64,000 nucleotides of DNA from DASVTU01 sp036387415 (lineage in GTDB: Bacteria > Acidobacteriota > Blastocatellia > Pyrinomonadales > Pyrinomonadaceae). This document shows positions 1 through 9,063 of the stretch, piece by piece. The position numbers were made by a program, and so were the translations under genes. The stretch lies in assembly GCA_036387415.1 (NCBI GenBank), contig DASVTU010000019.1, positions 248,001 to 312,000 of the forward strand, given 5' to 3'. A model generated the notes under the pieces. The model saw nothing but the letters and a program-made list of their open reading frames with translations, ran no database searches and was not told the origin of the DNA. Each line of letters opens with the position of its first letter. The stretch's first letter is position 1.

Positions 1-69
1 GGCAGGACGATACCAGGGATTCGCGTCGCGTATGTCAGCGATAAATTTGTCTATCGAATACTTCGACAT
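1..69 (-). CDS. N-terminal fragment of an unidentified protein (runs off left edge)
   Basis: The complement of bases 69 to 1 reads as 23 uninterrupted codons beginning ATG (MSKYSIDKFIADI...), and an in-frame TAG lies only 7 to 9 bases upstream of that ATG, so the start is well bounded. It follows the upstream glycosyltransferase stop by about 100 bp on the same strand and would be the next gene of the polysaccharide block. The fragment is too short to assign a family; a methyltransferase or glycosyltransferase would fit the neighbourhood, but that is only context. No strong Shine-Dalgarno sequence is visible. Confidence 0.5.
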   Translation of the reverse strand, partial: MSKYSIDKFIADIRDANPWYRPA

Positions 70-167
70 CTTTCGCTACTCGACAAGTCTTGTTTCGTCG
101 CCTGTTCGTTGCAACAATCCGACCGGAGTCGCGGCGACGGAACTGCAAGAATAGTTTCAACAGGTTG

Positions 168-1478
168 TCAGACGACGAGCGGGAGAATCTTTTCAGCGAC
201 GCGGTTGAAGGCATCATTCTTTGTGCGCGGATGAATCCATGCGCCCATCTCTGCGCCGACGCGTTCTGATAGTCGATGTGTGATGGCTCGACGATGGAGA
301 GTTTCCGTCTGCCCCGCGAATTTCAAGAGTGCGTCGGCGTAGATTTCCGGCGAGTGTCGGCGTTCAAGAATTCGTCGCCCCTTCTGTCCCATCCGTGCGA
401 AGCGTTTTGGGTCGGAGAGAAAATCCCACAGATGCGTCTGAATATCTTGCACCTCATGTTCGGGGCGGACGAAGGCCACCGCCTCCGTCGAGAGTTCGCG
501 ATACCAATCCACAGTAGTGACGAGCGACGGCAATGAGTGCTCCCAGATTTGGAGTTGTGTGAGGGAACTCTCGCCCATCGTCGGGAAACGGAGATTGACG
601 GCGAGGTCTGCTTCGTCAAGCGCGCAGTTCAATTCCGACTCGGAAACGAAGCCACGAAAATTCACCAGCCCTTCGAGCTTCAACGCTCCGACACGTTCGT
701 TCAGATAATCAGCGTTCCACATCTCGCCATAAACATCGAGTTGAAATCTCGTTCGCTCAGGGAAGCTCGCGAGGGCTTCAAGCAACGCGTCGAGGCGTCG
801 GTTCGGATTGATGTAACCGAAGACAATCAAACGATAAGGCGTTTGACTCGCGCTCGTCGCGGCGCTTCTGCGTCGCTTCTTCAAACGCGTCGCCGCAGCA
901 TACGGCAACGGCGCGTAGATAGTCGGCCAGCGTTTCTCTCCGGCCAATTTTCTGAAAGCCTCTCCGGTATGAACGAGCACGCCGAGCGAGTTTTCGAGCG
1001 CGAGCGGCGTGAGCGGATAAGCCTCCGCGATGTGCTCCGGCCCTCCACGCGTTGTCCAAAACGCTTCGGCAGTCCGGCGACCGTCTTCTCCGTAGAGGCG
1101 CTTCATCTGTTCGACGTAGCCCTCGCGGTCGCGCCAGCGTTCACGATAGACGCCCGCGAAGAAGTGATGCAGGCGCGTGTCGTGTAGCACCACGATGCCG
1201 GGATGGCGTCGGCTCGTTTGCCAGCAGCCGTAGTGAAAAAAGGGATTGTTGCCCATGTGATAGACGGTCGCATCGGCAAGATTCAACTCCGACCAACGGA
1301 CACGCTCCGGCTCGAAGCGACGCACTTTCGCATGTTGTTCCAGCGACTCATTCCACTCGGTCTGGTCTGTCCAGAGCGTGACATCCGCGCGGGCGCTGAG
1401 CGCCGGAAGAATTTGCGCGGTGTACTGCGCGATGCCCGTGCGCGCGGGCGGCAATGGAGAGAACCAGTTTAATTTCAT
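168..1478 (-). CDS. Glycosyltransferase (GT-B fold, family 4-like)
   Basis: Predicted cytoplasmic glycosyltransferase of 436 residues, probably moving a sugar from an activated donor to a glycan or lipid-linked acceptor. The N terminus (MKLNWFSPLPPARTGIAQY) is typical of GT-B enzymes, with a GIAQYT loop. The C-terminal half holds a Rossmann-like segment (YRLIVFGYINPNRR) and a late donor-site region (FPTMGESSLTQLQIWEH). I start at the ATG at 1478, because the 37 codons upstream of it look non-coding and would run into the preceding gene. It lies 62 bp downstream of another glycosyltransferase on the same strand. Donor and acceptor cannot be told from sequence. Confidence 0.85.
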   Translation of the reverse strand: MKLNWFSPLPPARTGIAQYTAQILPALSARADVTLWTDQTEWNESLEQHAKVRRFEPERVRWSELNLADATVYHMGNNPFFHYGCWQTSRRHPGIVVLHDTRLHHFFAGVYRERWRDREGYVEQMKRLYGEDGRRTAEAFWTTRGGPEHIAEAYPLTPLALENSLGVLVHTGEAFRKLAGEKRWPTIYAPLPYAAATRLKKRRRSAATSASQTPYRLIVFGYINPNRRLDALLEALASFPERTRFQLDVYGEMWNADYLNERVGALKLEGLVNFRGFVSESELNCALDEADLAVNLRFPTMGESSLTQLQIWEHSLPSLVTTVDWYRELSTEAVAFVRPEHEVQDIQTHLWDFLSDPKRFARMGQKGRRILERRHSPEIYADALLKFAGQTETLHRRAITHRLSERVGAEMGAWIHPRTKNDAFNRVAEKILPLVV

Positions 1479-1540
1479 GTCGGCCTTGTGCGTTTGATGA
1501 ACTCGTTGTGCGACCGCTCGCGTTTGGTCAAAGTGGCTTG

Positions 1541-2605
1541 TTACCTGTCTGCGTCTTGTCGAAGCAATGTTCGGACGACGTTCTCCCAACTAATGCCGAG
1601 GCTTTCGTAGCGCTGCCTCCCCGCCCTGCCCCATTTCTTTGCGCGCCGACGATTCTGCCAGAGCGCGTCCATCGCACGCGCTAATGCTACGGCGTTTGGT
1701 TCGGCGATTAATCCCGTCTCGCCGTCGCAGACGAATTCCAGTGTGCCGCCGGAGTCCGTACAGGTAATGACGGGCTTAGAGGCGAGCATCGCTTCGAGTG
1801 TCACATATCCATAATCCTCATCCCACGGCGCGTAGACGACGCCGAGCGCACGCGCGTACATGTCGCGCTTCTTCTTTTCGGAGACGTGGCCGAGCCACAC
1901 GACGCGTCGCTCGACTTTGAGTTTCGCAGACAACTCTTTCAACGTCCGTGCGTAGGTCGGGTCGTCCGCCGAACCTGCGAAACAGACGCGGACGGGTTGA
2001 CGCGTTTCGGCCAACGCTTCGAGCACCAACTCCTGCCGCTTGCCAGCCGACAGCCGACTCGGAAAAAAAAGATAATCTTCCGCGTCGAGACAATGAAACT
2101 GCGCGGCGTTTTGCGGCGGATGATAGAGCGGCGTCGAGTCGATGCCGCAATACTTTTTAAGCCGCGCGGCGACGTTCATCGAGTTGGCGTAAACCGCTCT
2201 TGCTTCGGGTATCAATTGCGTGTCGGCGTGACGTATCGCATCGCGTGCCTGCGCGCCGTCGGGAAAGTTAACGAGGTCGCCGAGCGAGGTGTTGTTCCAG
2301 AGGTCGTAAGCCTGTCGATGCTGGTGCAAAATCCATATCACCTTGTTCGGATGCGGGATTAGGTAGGCGGGAAATTTCAGACCGATAAGCATGTCCGTCT
2401 TGATGCCTGTAAACTCCGTGAGGTCTAACAGACGACAGGCGAGAATGTGTTCGACGACGCGCTCTGGCGGATACCAACGAAAAGGAATGGCGACGATTTC
2501 GGCCTCATGCCCGCTCGCGCGTAACGCATCGCGCAAGCCTTCTGCATGAACTTCAGCACCGCCGCGAACAAATGGTATCTGCACAGTGGCAATCAGAATC
2601 CTCAC
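1541..2605 (-). CDS. Glycosyltransferase family 4 protein
   Basis: A 354-residue GT4-type enzyme. The N terminus MRILIATVQIPFVRGGAE carries the acceptor-side GGAE loop. The C-terminal donor domain has YLFFPSRLSAGKRQELVLEA, followed by a stretch around APWDEDYGYVTLEAMLASKP with the E-x7-E type nucleotide-sugar element, then TDSGGTLEFV. Start is GTG at 2605, fitting the family N terminus exactly. It belongs to the minus-strand polysaccharide cluster, 91 bp downstream of a methyltransferase gene and 62 bp upstream of the next glycosyltransferase. Likely role: adding one sugar in exopolysaccharide or O-antigen assembly. The specific linkage is unknown. Confidence 0.9.
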   Translation of the reverse strand: MRILIATVQIPFVRGGAEVHAEGLRDALRASGHEAEIVAIPFRWYPPERVVEHILACRLLDLTEFTGIKTDMLIGLKFPAYLIPHPNKVIWILHQHRQAYDLWNNTSLGDLVNFPDGAQARDAIRHADTQLIPEARAVYANSMNVAARLKKYCGIDSTPLYHPPQNAAQFHCLDAEDYLFFPSRLSAGKRQELVLEALAETRQPVRVCFAGSADDPTYARTLKELSAKLKVERRVVWLGHVSEKKKRDMYARALGVVYAPWDEDYGYVTLEAMLASKPVITCTDSGGTLEFVCDGETGLIAEPNAVALARAMDALWQNRRRAKKWGRAGRQRYESLGISWENVVRTLLRQDADR

Positions 2606-2696
2606 ACGCGCAATCTCCGCTCACGTCGCTTGCGCGACACCGACGTTGGTATGCGTCACACGAACGTCTCTTCAAAAACTCATCCGACTCGTCCCA

Positions 2697-3983
2697 TCAA
2701 AGTTTGATGGCGACCACCGCGTAATCCTGATACAAACTCGCTTCCAGCGGCAGCCTCGCCACTACGTCTAGAACCTCGCTCGCTCCGCTCTCGTAAACCG
2801 CGCCGCTAAACTTCAACACGCGCACCACGAAGCCTTCATCCTCGAACATAAAGCGCAGGAGTTCCGCCGGAATCGGACGGACGTGCGACGGGTCGAGATA
2901 AAAGTTTCCGAGCGCGACCGGACAATGCGGGTTCACCGTCTCGGCCAACACAACGCCGCCACGTTCGAGTTTGCGCCCAAACAATTCGATGAGCACGGCA
3001 ATCTCTTCATGTCCAAAATGCTCAACCACCTGCGAGACGAAGATTCCATCGAGACTCGCGTCAGCCACGCCGTCGAGATACTCAAACAAATCCGCATGAA
3101 CCACGCGCAAACCGCGTTCGCGGCAGAAAGCCACCATCTCTGCGTTGCCGTCAACGCCCGTCACGCCGATGCCCTGCTCCGAAAGTAACTCGACAAACTC
3201 TCCACGACCGCAGCCCAAATCAACCACATTGCGCCGCTCAAGAAAATTTTCCAGATAGATTGATTGATGACGCTTAATCTCCGCCAACGAACCCCTGAAC
3301 CTTTGCTCAAACATGAAATAGTCAAAAGTCTTGCGACCCCCGCCCACGGAAGTCCCCGCCTTCATCACTCGACGGGCTGAATCTTCAACGTCGCTTTGCT
3401 TCCTCTTCGAGTCCGTTTTGCCCGCCCGACGCTTCGCCGCAGTTTTCACTTCCGGCGAAGCATCGCCCTCGTTGCGGTTCATGTGTCGCAACGCGCGCTC
3501 AACCCTAATGACGCTCGCACGTATCTCCGCCAACTCCTCGTTTCTCAGACGCTCAAGTTCTTGCGACATCTTTTGTTCAAGCGCGCGTGATTGTGCGTCT
3601 ATGCTTGCGAATCGCTGCTTCATCTCCTCGATTCTTTGCCAGATGTGATGCGCCTGCCTGTCTGCGTGCTCCTTCGCATGGCGGCTGACGCCGTCTCGCT
3701 CGTTCAATTCCCTTTCGAGCGCCGCAAAATTCTCCTGTACCATCCGCAGATTTTGCGCGATTAAACGGAGCGCGTCCGACACCGTTTGATTAAACTGCGT
3801 CTGTGCCTCGAACACATCGCCCGTCCGTCCTTCATCCGCGACTTCAGACGACCCACGCGCACGCGCGACGCGTTTCGTTGCGCTCTCTTTCAGACGCGCA
3901 GCCAAAGTTTTGGCATCTAACTCCGCGCCTATATCGAATAAAATGTCGCTCATCTGCTTCGTTTCAACACTCCGTTCATGCAT
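2697..3983 (-). CDS. Coiled-coil class I SAM-dependent methyltransferase
   Basis: A 428-residue two-part protein. Residues about 60-170 are Glu/Arg/Gln-rich and strongly helical, consistent with a coiled coil. A basic linker follows, and from about 220 onward there is a class I methyltransferase with motif I VVDLGCGRGEF (254-263), an acidic motif II (GVTGVDGN) and a VVEHFGHEEI region. This organisation resembles polysaccharide-terminating methyltransferases, in which a coiled coil measures or scaffolds chain length; that comparison is inference. Start is ATG at 3983 or ATG at 3953 (MSDILFDIG); neither has a clear Shine-Dalgarno. It sits 10 bp after the preceding gene, suggesting one transcript. 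Confidence 0.85.
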   Translation of the reverse strand: MHERSVETKQMSDILFDIGAELDAKTLAARLKESATKRVARARGSSEVADEGRTGDVFEAQTQFNQTVSDALRLIAQNLRMVQENFAALERELNERDGVSRHAKEHADRQAHHIWQRIEEMKQRFASIDAQSRALEQKMSQELERLRNEELAEIRASVIRVERALRHMNRNEGDASPEVKTAAKRRAGKTDSKRKQSDVEDSARRVMKAGTSVGGGRKTFDYFMFEQRFRGSLAEIKRHQSIYLENFLERRNVVDLGCGRGEFVELLSEQGIGVTGVDGNAEMVAFCRERGLRVVHADLFEYLDGVADASLDGIFVSQVVEHFGHEEIAVLIELFGRKLERGGVVLAETVNPHCPVALGNFYLDPSHVRPIPAELLRFMFEDEGFVVRVLKFSGAVYESGASEVLDVVARLPLEASLYQDYAVVAIKL

Positions 3984-3993
3984 CGCTTCGTGT

Positions 3994-5622
3994 TTACTTC
4001 GTCACGTAGTATTCCAGACTATTCCATTCGGGTACATAGTCGTTCTCGCGCACGCACACGACAACGCCACCCGCCTCAATAATCCACTCCAACGCCAACT
4101 CGCGGCTAACCCCGTGCATCTCCATCACGGGAACTATCAGATTCTCGTCTGCATCCGTTTGCCTCGTCGTCCGCTCACGCCGCGTCCCACCGACTTTCAC
4201 TTGGATTAACGCCGACTCCGAGCCTTTGCTTTTGAACCATGCGACATTCTCTTGAACGAGGTCTAATTCCAAAAGATAACGACCGGGCACGGTCGGCGTG
4301 TTCGCCATCAACTCAAGTTCAACTTCTTCGTCGGGCTTGAGTCCCTGCGGTAGTTTAGTCTTGCCATCGTCGTTGACGAGTATGTTGCCCGACTCGTCGA
4401 GCCAATGATTGCCGAGCCAGATTCCATACGTCTCCGACATCGCAGACTCCGCAGGCCATTCCAACGCGCTGATGTTTTTCACACGCACGCGGACGACCGT
4501 CTGTGAAGCCGCTTTGACGCTCATGGATTTTTTCCGCGTGCTGATGCGTGCTTTGAAAGCCGCGTCCGGCAAGATGTCTCCGGCGTGCGAAGCCATCTGC
4601 TTTTTTTGCATAACAACATCGGCAGGCCCCGTCGGAAGTTGAAAGACGAGCAAGCCTCCGGGCACAAGGACGCGGATGAATTCGCGGATGTAGTTTTTAA
4701 CGTACTCCGGCTTCATGTGTTGCAGGACAATATTTGAATAGATGAAATCAAAGCTCGCATCGCTAAAGAGTTTCAGGTCGTTCGTGGCGTTGAGATGATA
4801 GCGGCATCTCGCGCCGTGGCGATTATATTTCGTCGCCAACTCAATCATTGACGGCGCAATATCCACGCCGTCGCATTGCTCGAAATGCTCGCCGAGCGCC
4901 TGCGTCAGCCTGCCAACGCCGCAACCGAAATCGAGCGCGTGTCTACGTGAAAATTTAACGTCGAGCGAGGCGGCGAACTCGATGAGGTTGCGTATCTCCC
5001 ATTCTCCCGTATGAAAAAACTCATCAAGCGACCACTTGTGATTCCTCTTGTCGGGATAGGTGAGAATCGCCCAGAGCGGGTCGCGGCGTCCGAAGTCGTG
5101 CCAGTTTTTTTGTAGCTCTCGAAGCCCCTGCTCGTCCGGTTCCTTATCGGACAGACGAAAGATGATGCATGATTCGTCCTTCCACACCTCTTGATACTTG
5201 CTCGCCATATGCCCGCTAAATTCCCTGTAATGCTCCAACCACCACGACGCCGTCGCAGGTATCAACAGGTATTGCGCTCCGCTCTTTTGTCGCAATTCTT
5301 CCAGATGTGCGATGGCTTCACGGCTCGTCGCCGGATGGTGTCCGGCATATTGCCCGTCGGTTGCTTGTGGGAAATGAGCGGCGCGGTGTTGGTCATGTTG
5401 CAGAAGTTGCGGGTCGCCTTTACTGATAACCAGCATCCTGGCTTCCGCCGGAATCGCGGCGCGGACGACGCTGCGAAGTTGTCTCGCCAGTTGCATGTAA
5501 CTCAATTTTGAGAGCGACGCTTGCAGTTCGTTGATGGTGTGCTGAACTTCCACGTTGCGGCGTGCGAGTTGAGTACGTGCGTCGTGCATGAGGGATTGGT
5601 GGTTTTCGTCGTGCTGGCGCAT
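3994..5622 (-). CDS. Three-part methyltransferase with C-terminal Ig-like domain
   Basis: A 542-residue protein. Residues about 45-160 form an alpha/beta module (ARMLVISKGDPQLL, then GAQYLLIPATASWWLEHY) of a type seen attached to glycosyltransferases. Residues about 205-320 are a class I methyltransferase with motif I HALDFGCGVGRLTQALG (228-244) and a SNIVLQHM catalytic-face segment. From about 355 to 480 is a beta-rich region (VRVRVKNISALEWP ... PGRYLLELDLVQENVAWF) resembling NBR1/Ig-like carbohydrate-associated domains. The N-terminal 40 residues look helical. It lies between a glycosyltransferase (20 bp away) and a second methyltransferase (10 bp away). Probably modifies a sugar or lipid-linked glycan; substrate unknown. 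Confidence 0.85.
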   Translation of the reverse strand: MRQHDENHQSLMHDARTQLARRNVEVQHTINELQASLSKLSYMQLARQLRSVVRAAIPAEARMLVISKGDPQLLQHDQHRAAHFPQATDGQYAGHHPATSREAIAHLEELRQKSGAQYLLIPATASWWLEHYREFSGHMASKYQEVWKDESCIIFRLSDKEPDEQGLRELQKNWHDFGRRDPLWAILTYPDKRNHKWSLDEFFHTGEWEIRNLIEFAASLDVKFSRRHALDFGCGVGRLTQALGEHFEQCDGVDIAPSMIELATKYNRHGARCRYHLNATNDLKLFSDASFDFIYSNIVLQHMKPEYVKNYIREFIRVLVPGGLLVFQLPTGPADVVMQKKQMASHAGDILPDAAFKARISTRKKSMSVKAASQTVVRVRVKNISALEWPAESAMSETYGIWLGNHWLDESGNILVNDDGKTKLPQGLKPDEEVELELMANTPTVPGRYLLELDLVQENVAWFKSKGSESALIQVKVGGTRRERTTRQTDADENLIVPVMEMHGVSRELALEWIIEAGGVVVCVRENDYVPEWNSLEYYVTK

Positions 5623-5642
5623 GGTTCGATGAACAAAAGAGT

Positions 5643-6821
5643 TCAGAGTCCGATGTCGGAGAGTAGACGCGAGAGAACGACCCTGTAGTCGAAGAAGTCG
5701 TGCGCGATTTCGTGTGCCGCGCGGCAGTGGCGCTCGTAGGACGAATTGATGCGCGCAAGGGCGTCTTCTATCTCTTCGAGAGTTGAGAAGGCGAAGAGTC
5801 CTCTGCCCGTCGGGAGAATGTTGCTGAAGCCGGTTTCCTGTGTGACGACGGGGCGGCTCGCGGCGAGATAGGTGGCGCTCCGGTCGCTAAACCAACCGCT
5901 TCGCAGGCGCACGTTCTGGTCTTTGGCGACGGTGAACTCGCCGCGCGACTCCGTGATGTAGCGACGGTAGGCGTCGATGTCTGTGCTCATGTTCATGGCA
6001 TCGCGGACGCGCCAGCCTTTGCTCTCAAGCATGAGTCGTGCGGCGTCATCATAGTTGCAGAGTGCGAGTTCAAGATTTACGGAGGTGCGTTCGGGCAAAT
6101 CGACGAAGCGGCAAAACTCAAGATGCTTGCTCCAATGATAGATTTCGCCTTGAAAGGTGATTTGACGTTGCTGCTGCCAGTTGCCGATAGTGGTGAAGGC
6201 GCTTGGCGGTGTGCCGTTGTGTTGTTGCTGCCAGAAATCGAGGACGATGGGTTGGCGCGTCGTCTGAAAACGAAAACGTTCGGAGACGGGCAACAGGCAA
6301 TCAGGGCGACCGTAGTTTTCTCCAAAGGTGAAGAACGCCGCGTGTGGTTCAAGTACATCAATCGCCTTGCGCTCGTTGTGATAAAGCTGCACCTGTAGTT
6401 CAACGGGGTCGGTTTCGAGATAGACGAGACGCCCCGACGCGCTGTGTTCCGGCAGTGGCACGGTGCCGCCGTGAAGATTGATGATTAGCTCCGCCGACGC
6501 ATAAAGCTGTCTGAGACGCTCGGCGTCCATCCCGAAGCAACGCGCTTCCGGTTCGTGCAAGGCATGAAAAGCCCAACGGTTGCCGAAGTCGAAACGAGTC
6601 AGGATTCTGTCGATGAAGGCGGCGGCGCGAGTGGCAGCGTCGTCGGTCGCGTGGCGCATGTGTTTCGTCGGAGTAATGCCGTGCGCTTCAACGTAGTAGA
6701 CATCGAAACCGAGACGCCGGAATCCGACTAGATAATGAAGCGTCTGCCATACGACACCCGCCACAGGCATCTTGCTCATCATGCCGAGCAAGACGATTTT
6801 CTTCTCGCCACGAGGATTCAT
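5643..6821 (-). CDS. CgeB-like glycosyltransferase family protein
   Basis: A 392-residue protein beginning with a Rossmann-type strand (KKIVLLGMMSKMPVAGVVWQ) and containing a second domain with RSGWFSDRSATYLAASRP and QETGFSNILPTGRGLFAFST, the kind of C-terminal signature seen in CgeB/GT1-like proteins where a gap-filling polar loop precedes GLFAF. The ATG at 6821 overlaps the stop of the ABC transporter gene by 4 bp, so the two are probably translationally coupled. It is likely to transfer a sugar in the surface-polysaccharide pathway of this cluster. The acceptor is unknown, and the family assignment rests on recognised local motifs only. Confidence 0.75.
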   Translation of the reverse strand: MNPRGEKKIVLLGMMSKMPVAGVVWQTLHYLVGFRRLGFDVYYVEAHGITPTKHMRHATDDAATRAAAFIDRILTRFDFGNRWAFHALHEPEARCFGMDAERLRQLYASAELIINLHGGTVPLPEHSASGRLVYLETDPVELQVQLYHNERKAIDVLEPHAAFFTFGENYGRPDCLLPVSERFRFQTTRQPIVLDFWQQQHNGTPPSAFTTIGNWQQQRQITFQGEIYHWSKHLEFCRFVDLPERTSVNLELALCNYDDAARLMLESKGWRVRDAMNMSTDIDAYRRYITESRGEFTVAKDQNVRLRSGWFSDRSATYLAASRPVVTQETGFSNILPTGRGLFAFSTLEEIEDALARINSSYERHCRAAHEIAHDFFDYRVVLSRLLSDIGL

Positions 6822-8665
6822 GCGCGCTTCTCCAACGCGTCGGCGTCTGCGTCGTTCGGGGCGCTTGGAACGTTCGGGACGGCTTGAAGTTTATGACGCG
6901 CCTGTCGGGTCTGCATGTCGTGGAGTTGACGATAAAGGCCGTCGCGTTCGAGCAGTTCGTCGTGCGTTCCCTGTTCGACGAGTTGGCCTTGATTGAGAAC
7001 CAGAATCTTGTCGGCGTGGCGGATGGTGGAGAGACGGTGCGCGACCATGAAGGTCGTTCGTCCCGTCATCAGACGTTCCAACGCGTCGAGGATGACGGCT
7101 TCGGTCTTTGAATCAATCGAAGACGTGGGTTCGTCGAGGATGAGAATCGGCGCGTCTTTGAGGAAGGCGCGAGCGACGGAGATTCTCTGTCGCTCGCCGC
7201 CGGACAACTGCGCGCCGCGCTCGCCGATGAGGGTTTCGTATTTGTCGGGCAACTGCATGATGAAATCGTGCGCGTTGGCGTCGCGGGCGGCGGCGATGAT
7301 TTCGTCTTCGGTTGCGTCGAGTCGTCCGTAGCGAATGTTTTCGGCAATCGTGCCGGAGAACAGCAGAGGTTCTTGTAGCACGATGCTGATTTGCTGTCGC
7401 AGCGACTTGAGCGTCAGACGGCGAATGTCCACTCCGTCGAGAAGGATGCGACCGTGGCTCGCATCATGGAAGCGCGGGAGAAGGCTGACGAGCGTGGTCT
7501 TGCCCGCGCCTGTCGGCCCGACGAGGGCGACAACCTCTCCGGCTCTTGCTTCGAGCGAGATGTCTTTCAGCGTCTCGACGCGACCCGTGTAACTGAAGTT
7601 TACGCCTTCAAAAGCGACATGTCCTTGCGCCTTTTCAATTTGCACAGCGTCGGGCGCGTCGCGGATTTCCGGCTCGGTGTCCATCAATTCAAACGCGATG
7701 CGAAGGCTGATGAGTTGGTCTTGGAGCGCGCCGACGGTGGTGCTGATGGTTTGCAGAGGCTTGTAGACGCCCGCGATGTATGTCATGACGACGAGCAGTT
7801 GCCCGACCGTCAAGCGGCCTTGCATGGCATGATACGCGCCGTAGCCGAGGACGAGCGCGGTGCCGAAGGCGGTCGTCATGTTGACGCCGAGCGAGAAAAG
7901 CGTCTGCCGGATGGTGACGCCGACGCGTGCTTCCTTTGCACGTTCGCCCTGCGCGCGGAAGCGTCGAAACTCGAACCCTTCACGACCGAACGCGACGATG
8001 ACGCGCAGCATCGACATCGCTTCGTGAATAATCGCCAGCGATTCGCCCTCCAACATCTTGACATCCATCAGCCGCCCCTGAATGTGTTTGACGTAGTAGC
8101 CAACCGAGTAATAAAGAAACGGGACGACGACGAGCGCGAGCAAGGCCAATTGGCTGTCAATCCGAAACGTAATCCAGAACATGCCGACGAGCGTGATGAG
8201 GCTCTGCGCGAGCGGCGGCACGGTCATGACGAGACGCGCGGCGGCGTCAGCCTGAAAGTTGACGGCGTAAATCAACATGCCGGAACGACTCTGGTCGTGG
8301 AAGGCGAGCGATAGTCGCTGCGCGTGTTGGAAAAGGTCGCCGCGAAAGTCGAGCACCATGCCGAGGTCGATTTTCGTGTTGACGTAGTTTTCCAAAACGC
8401 TCAGCACGTTGACGACGAGCGTGATGCCGAGCGTGGCAACGACGACGAAGGCGAGTAGAGCGTAGCGATTGTGCGTGAGCGTCTCCGCGAAGCGCGAGAG
8501 CAGGGGCGGCGGCGGGTGATTTTGCAACACACTGTCCACCAGAATCTTGAGAGGCCACGGAACAAGCAGGCTGGCAAGGCCACTCAAGAGAATGATGAAG
8601 GCCGATAGAGCCGCTAATTTCGCGTAAGGTCGCAGGTAATGTAAAACTCTCGGAAGGTATTTCAC
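6818..8665 (-). CDS. ABC exporter, MsbA/lipid-flippase type
   Basis: A 615-residue half-transporter. About six hydrophobic segments lie in residues 1-310, then one ATPase domain with Walker A (VALVGPTGAGKTTLVSLLP), signature LSGGERQRIS, Walker B (ILILDEPTSS) and H-loop (VAHRLST). This is the size and layout of homodimeric MsbA-type lipid or polysaccharide-precursor exporters. Start is GTG at 8665. It is the first gene of the minus-strand polysaccharide block and overlaps the next gene by 4 bp (ATGA), so it probably flips the lipid-linked product of the cluster across the inner membrane. That substrate is inferred from neighbours; drug or peptide export cannot be excluded. Confidence 0.92.
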   Translation of the reverse strand: MKYLPRVLHYLRPYAKLAALSAFIILLSGLASLLVPWPLKILVDSVLQNHPPPPLLSRFAETLTHNRYALLAFVVVATLGITLVVNVLSVLENYVNTKIDLGMVLDFRGDLFQHAQRLSLAFHDQSRSGMLIYAVNFQADAAARLVMTVPPLAQSLITLVGMFWITFRIDSQLALLALVVVPFLYYSVGYYVKHIQGRLMDVKMLEGESLAIIHEAMSMLRVIVAFGREGFEFRRFRAQGERAKEARVGVTIRQTLFSLGVNMTTAFGTALVLGYGAYHAMQGRLTVGQLLVVMTYIAGVYKPLQTISTTVGALQDQLISLRIAFELMDTEPEIRDAPDAVQIEKAQGHVAFEGVNFSYTGRVETLKDISLEARAGEVVALVGPTGAGKTTLVSLLPRFHDASHGRILLDGVDIRRLTLKSLRQQISIVLQEPLLFSGTIAENIRYGRLDATEDEIIAAARDANAHDFIMQLPDKYETLIGERGAQLSGGERQRISVARAFLKDAPILILDEPTSSIDSKTEAVILDALERLMTGRTTFMVAHRLSTIRHADKILVLNQGQLVEQGTHDELLERDGLYRQLHDMQTRQARHKLQAVPNVPSAPNDADADALEKRA

Positions 8666-9063
8666 CGCCCTGTCCTACCCGTGCGCGTTTGGAATCGCCG
8701 GAGCATCAAAGATTCGTCAAAACAATTTGTCGGGGATGGAAGGAGACGCTAAAACGCGTTTAGCTTACCAGTTTACACCGACGCCGACTAGCCGAGTTTT
8801 GACCGAAAAACTCGTCCGCACCATTTTTCTCATCTCTCGACGGCGACGTGCGCGCCGTGCATTCTTTCATTCGAGCGACGGTCTATGGTAGTTTTTGACA
8901 GCAAATTTTCGACAAGCAAGACGGACGGGCAGCCGTCGCTTTCGTGCGAATCGCTTCGGTGCAAGTTCGCTTTCGTCGTGTCGTTGCCCGCCGCTTCGTC
9001 ATCTACTAAACTGCACTCGTCCTCTATCTCAAATTTTATCGAAGCGAATTTTTCGACCTCCTT
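8666..9063. other. Divergent intergenic region between exporter and mutS
   Basis: About 400 bp between two divergently transcribed genes, so it must hold both promoters. Two small perfect stems are visible: GCTAAA...TTTAGC at 8748-8764 and CGAGTTTT...AAAACTCG at 8793-8814, either of which could be an operator or a short terminator. No convincing -35/-10 pair was identified in either direction. Open frames inside it have no coding character. Confidence 0.5.

Noticed and set aside
7391..8314. Plus-strand frame of 307 codons inside the ABC exporter gene
   Set aside because: Antisense shadow of the exporter; composition is that of complemented codons.
1..8665. Polysaccharide cluster considered as a horizontally acquired island
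   Set aside because: No integrase, IS element or tRNA boundary is visible, and codon use looks like that of neighbouring genes.
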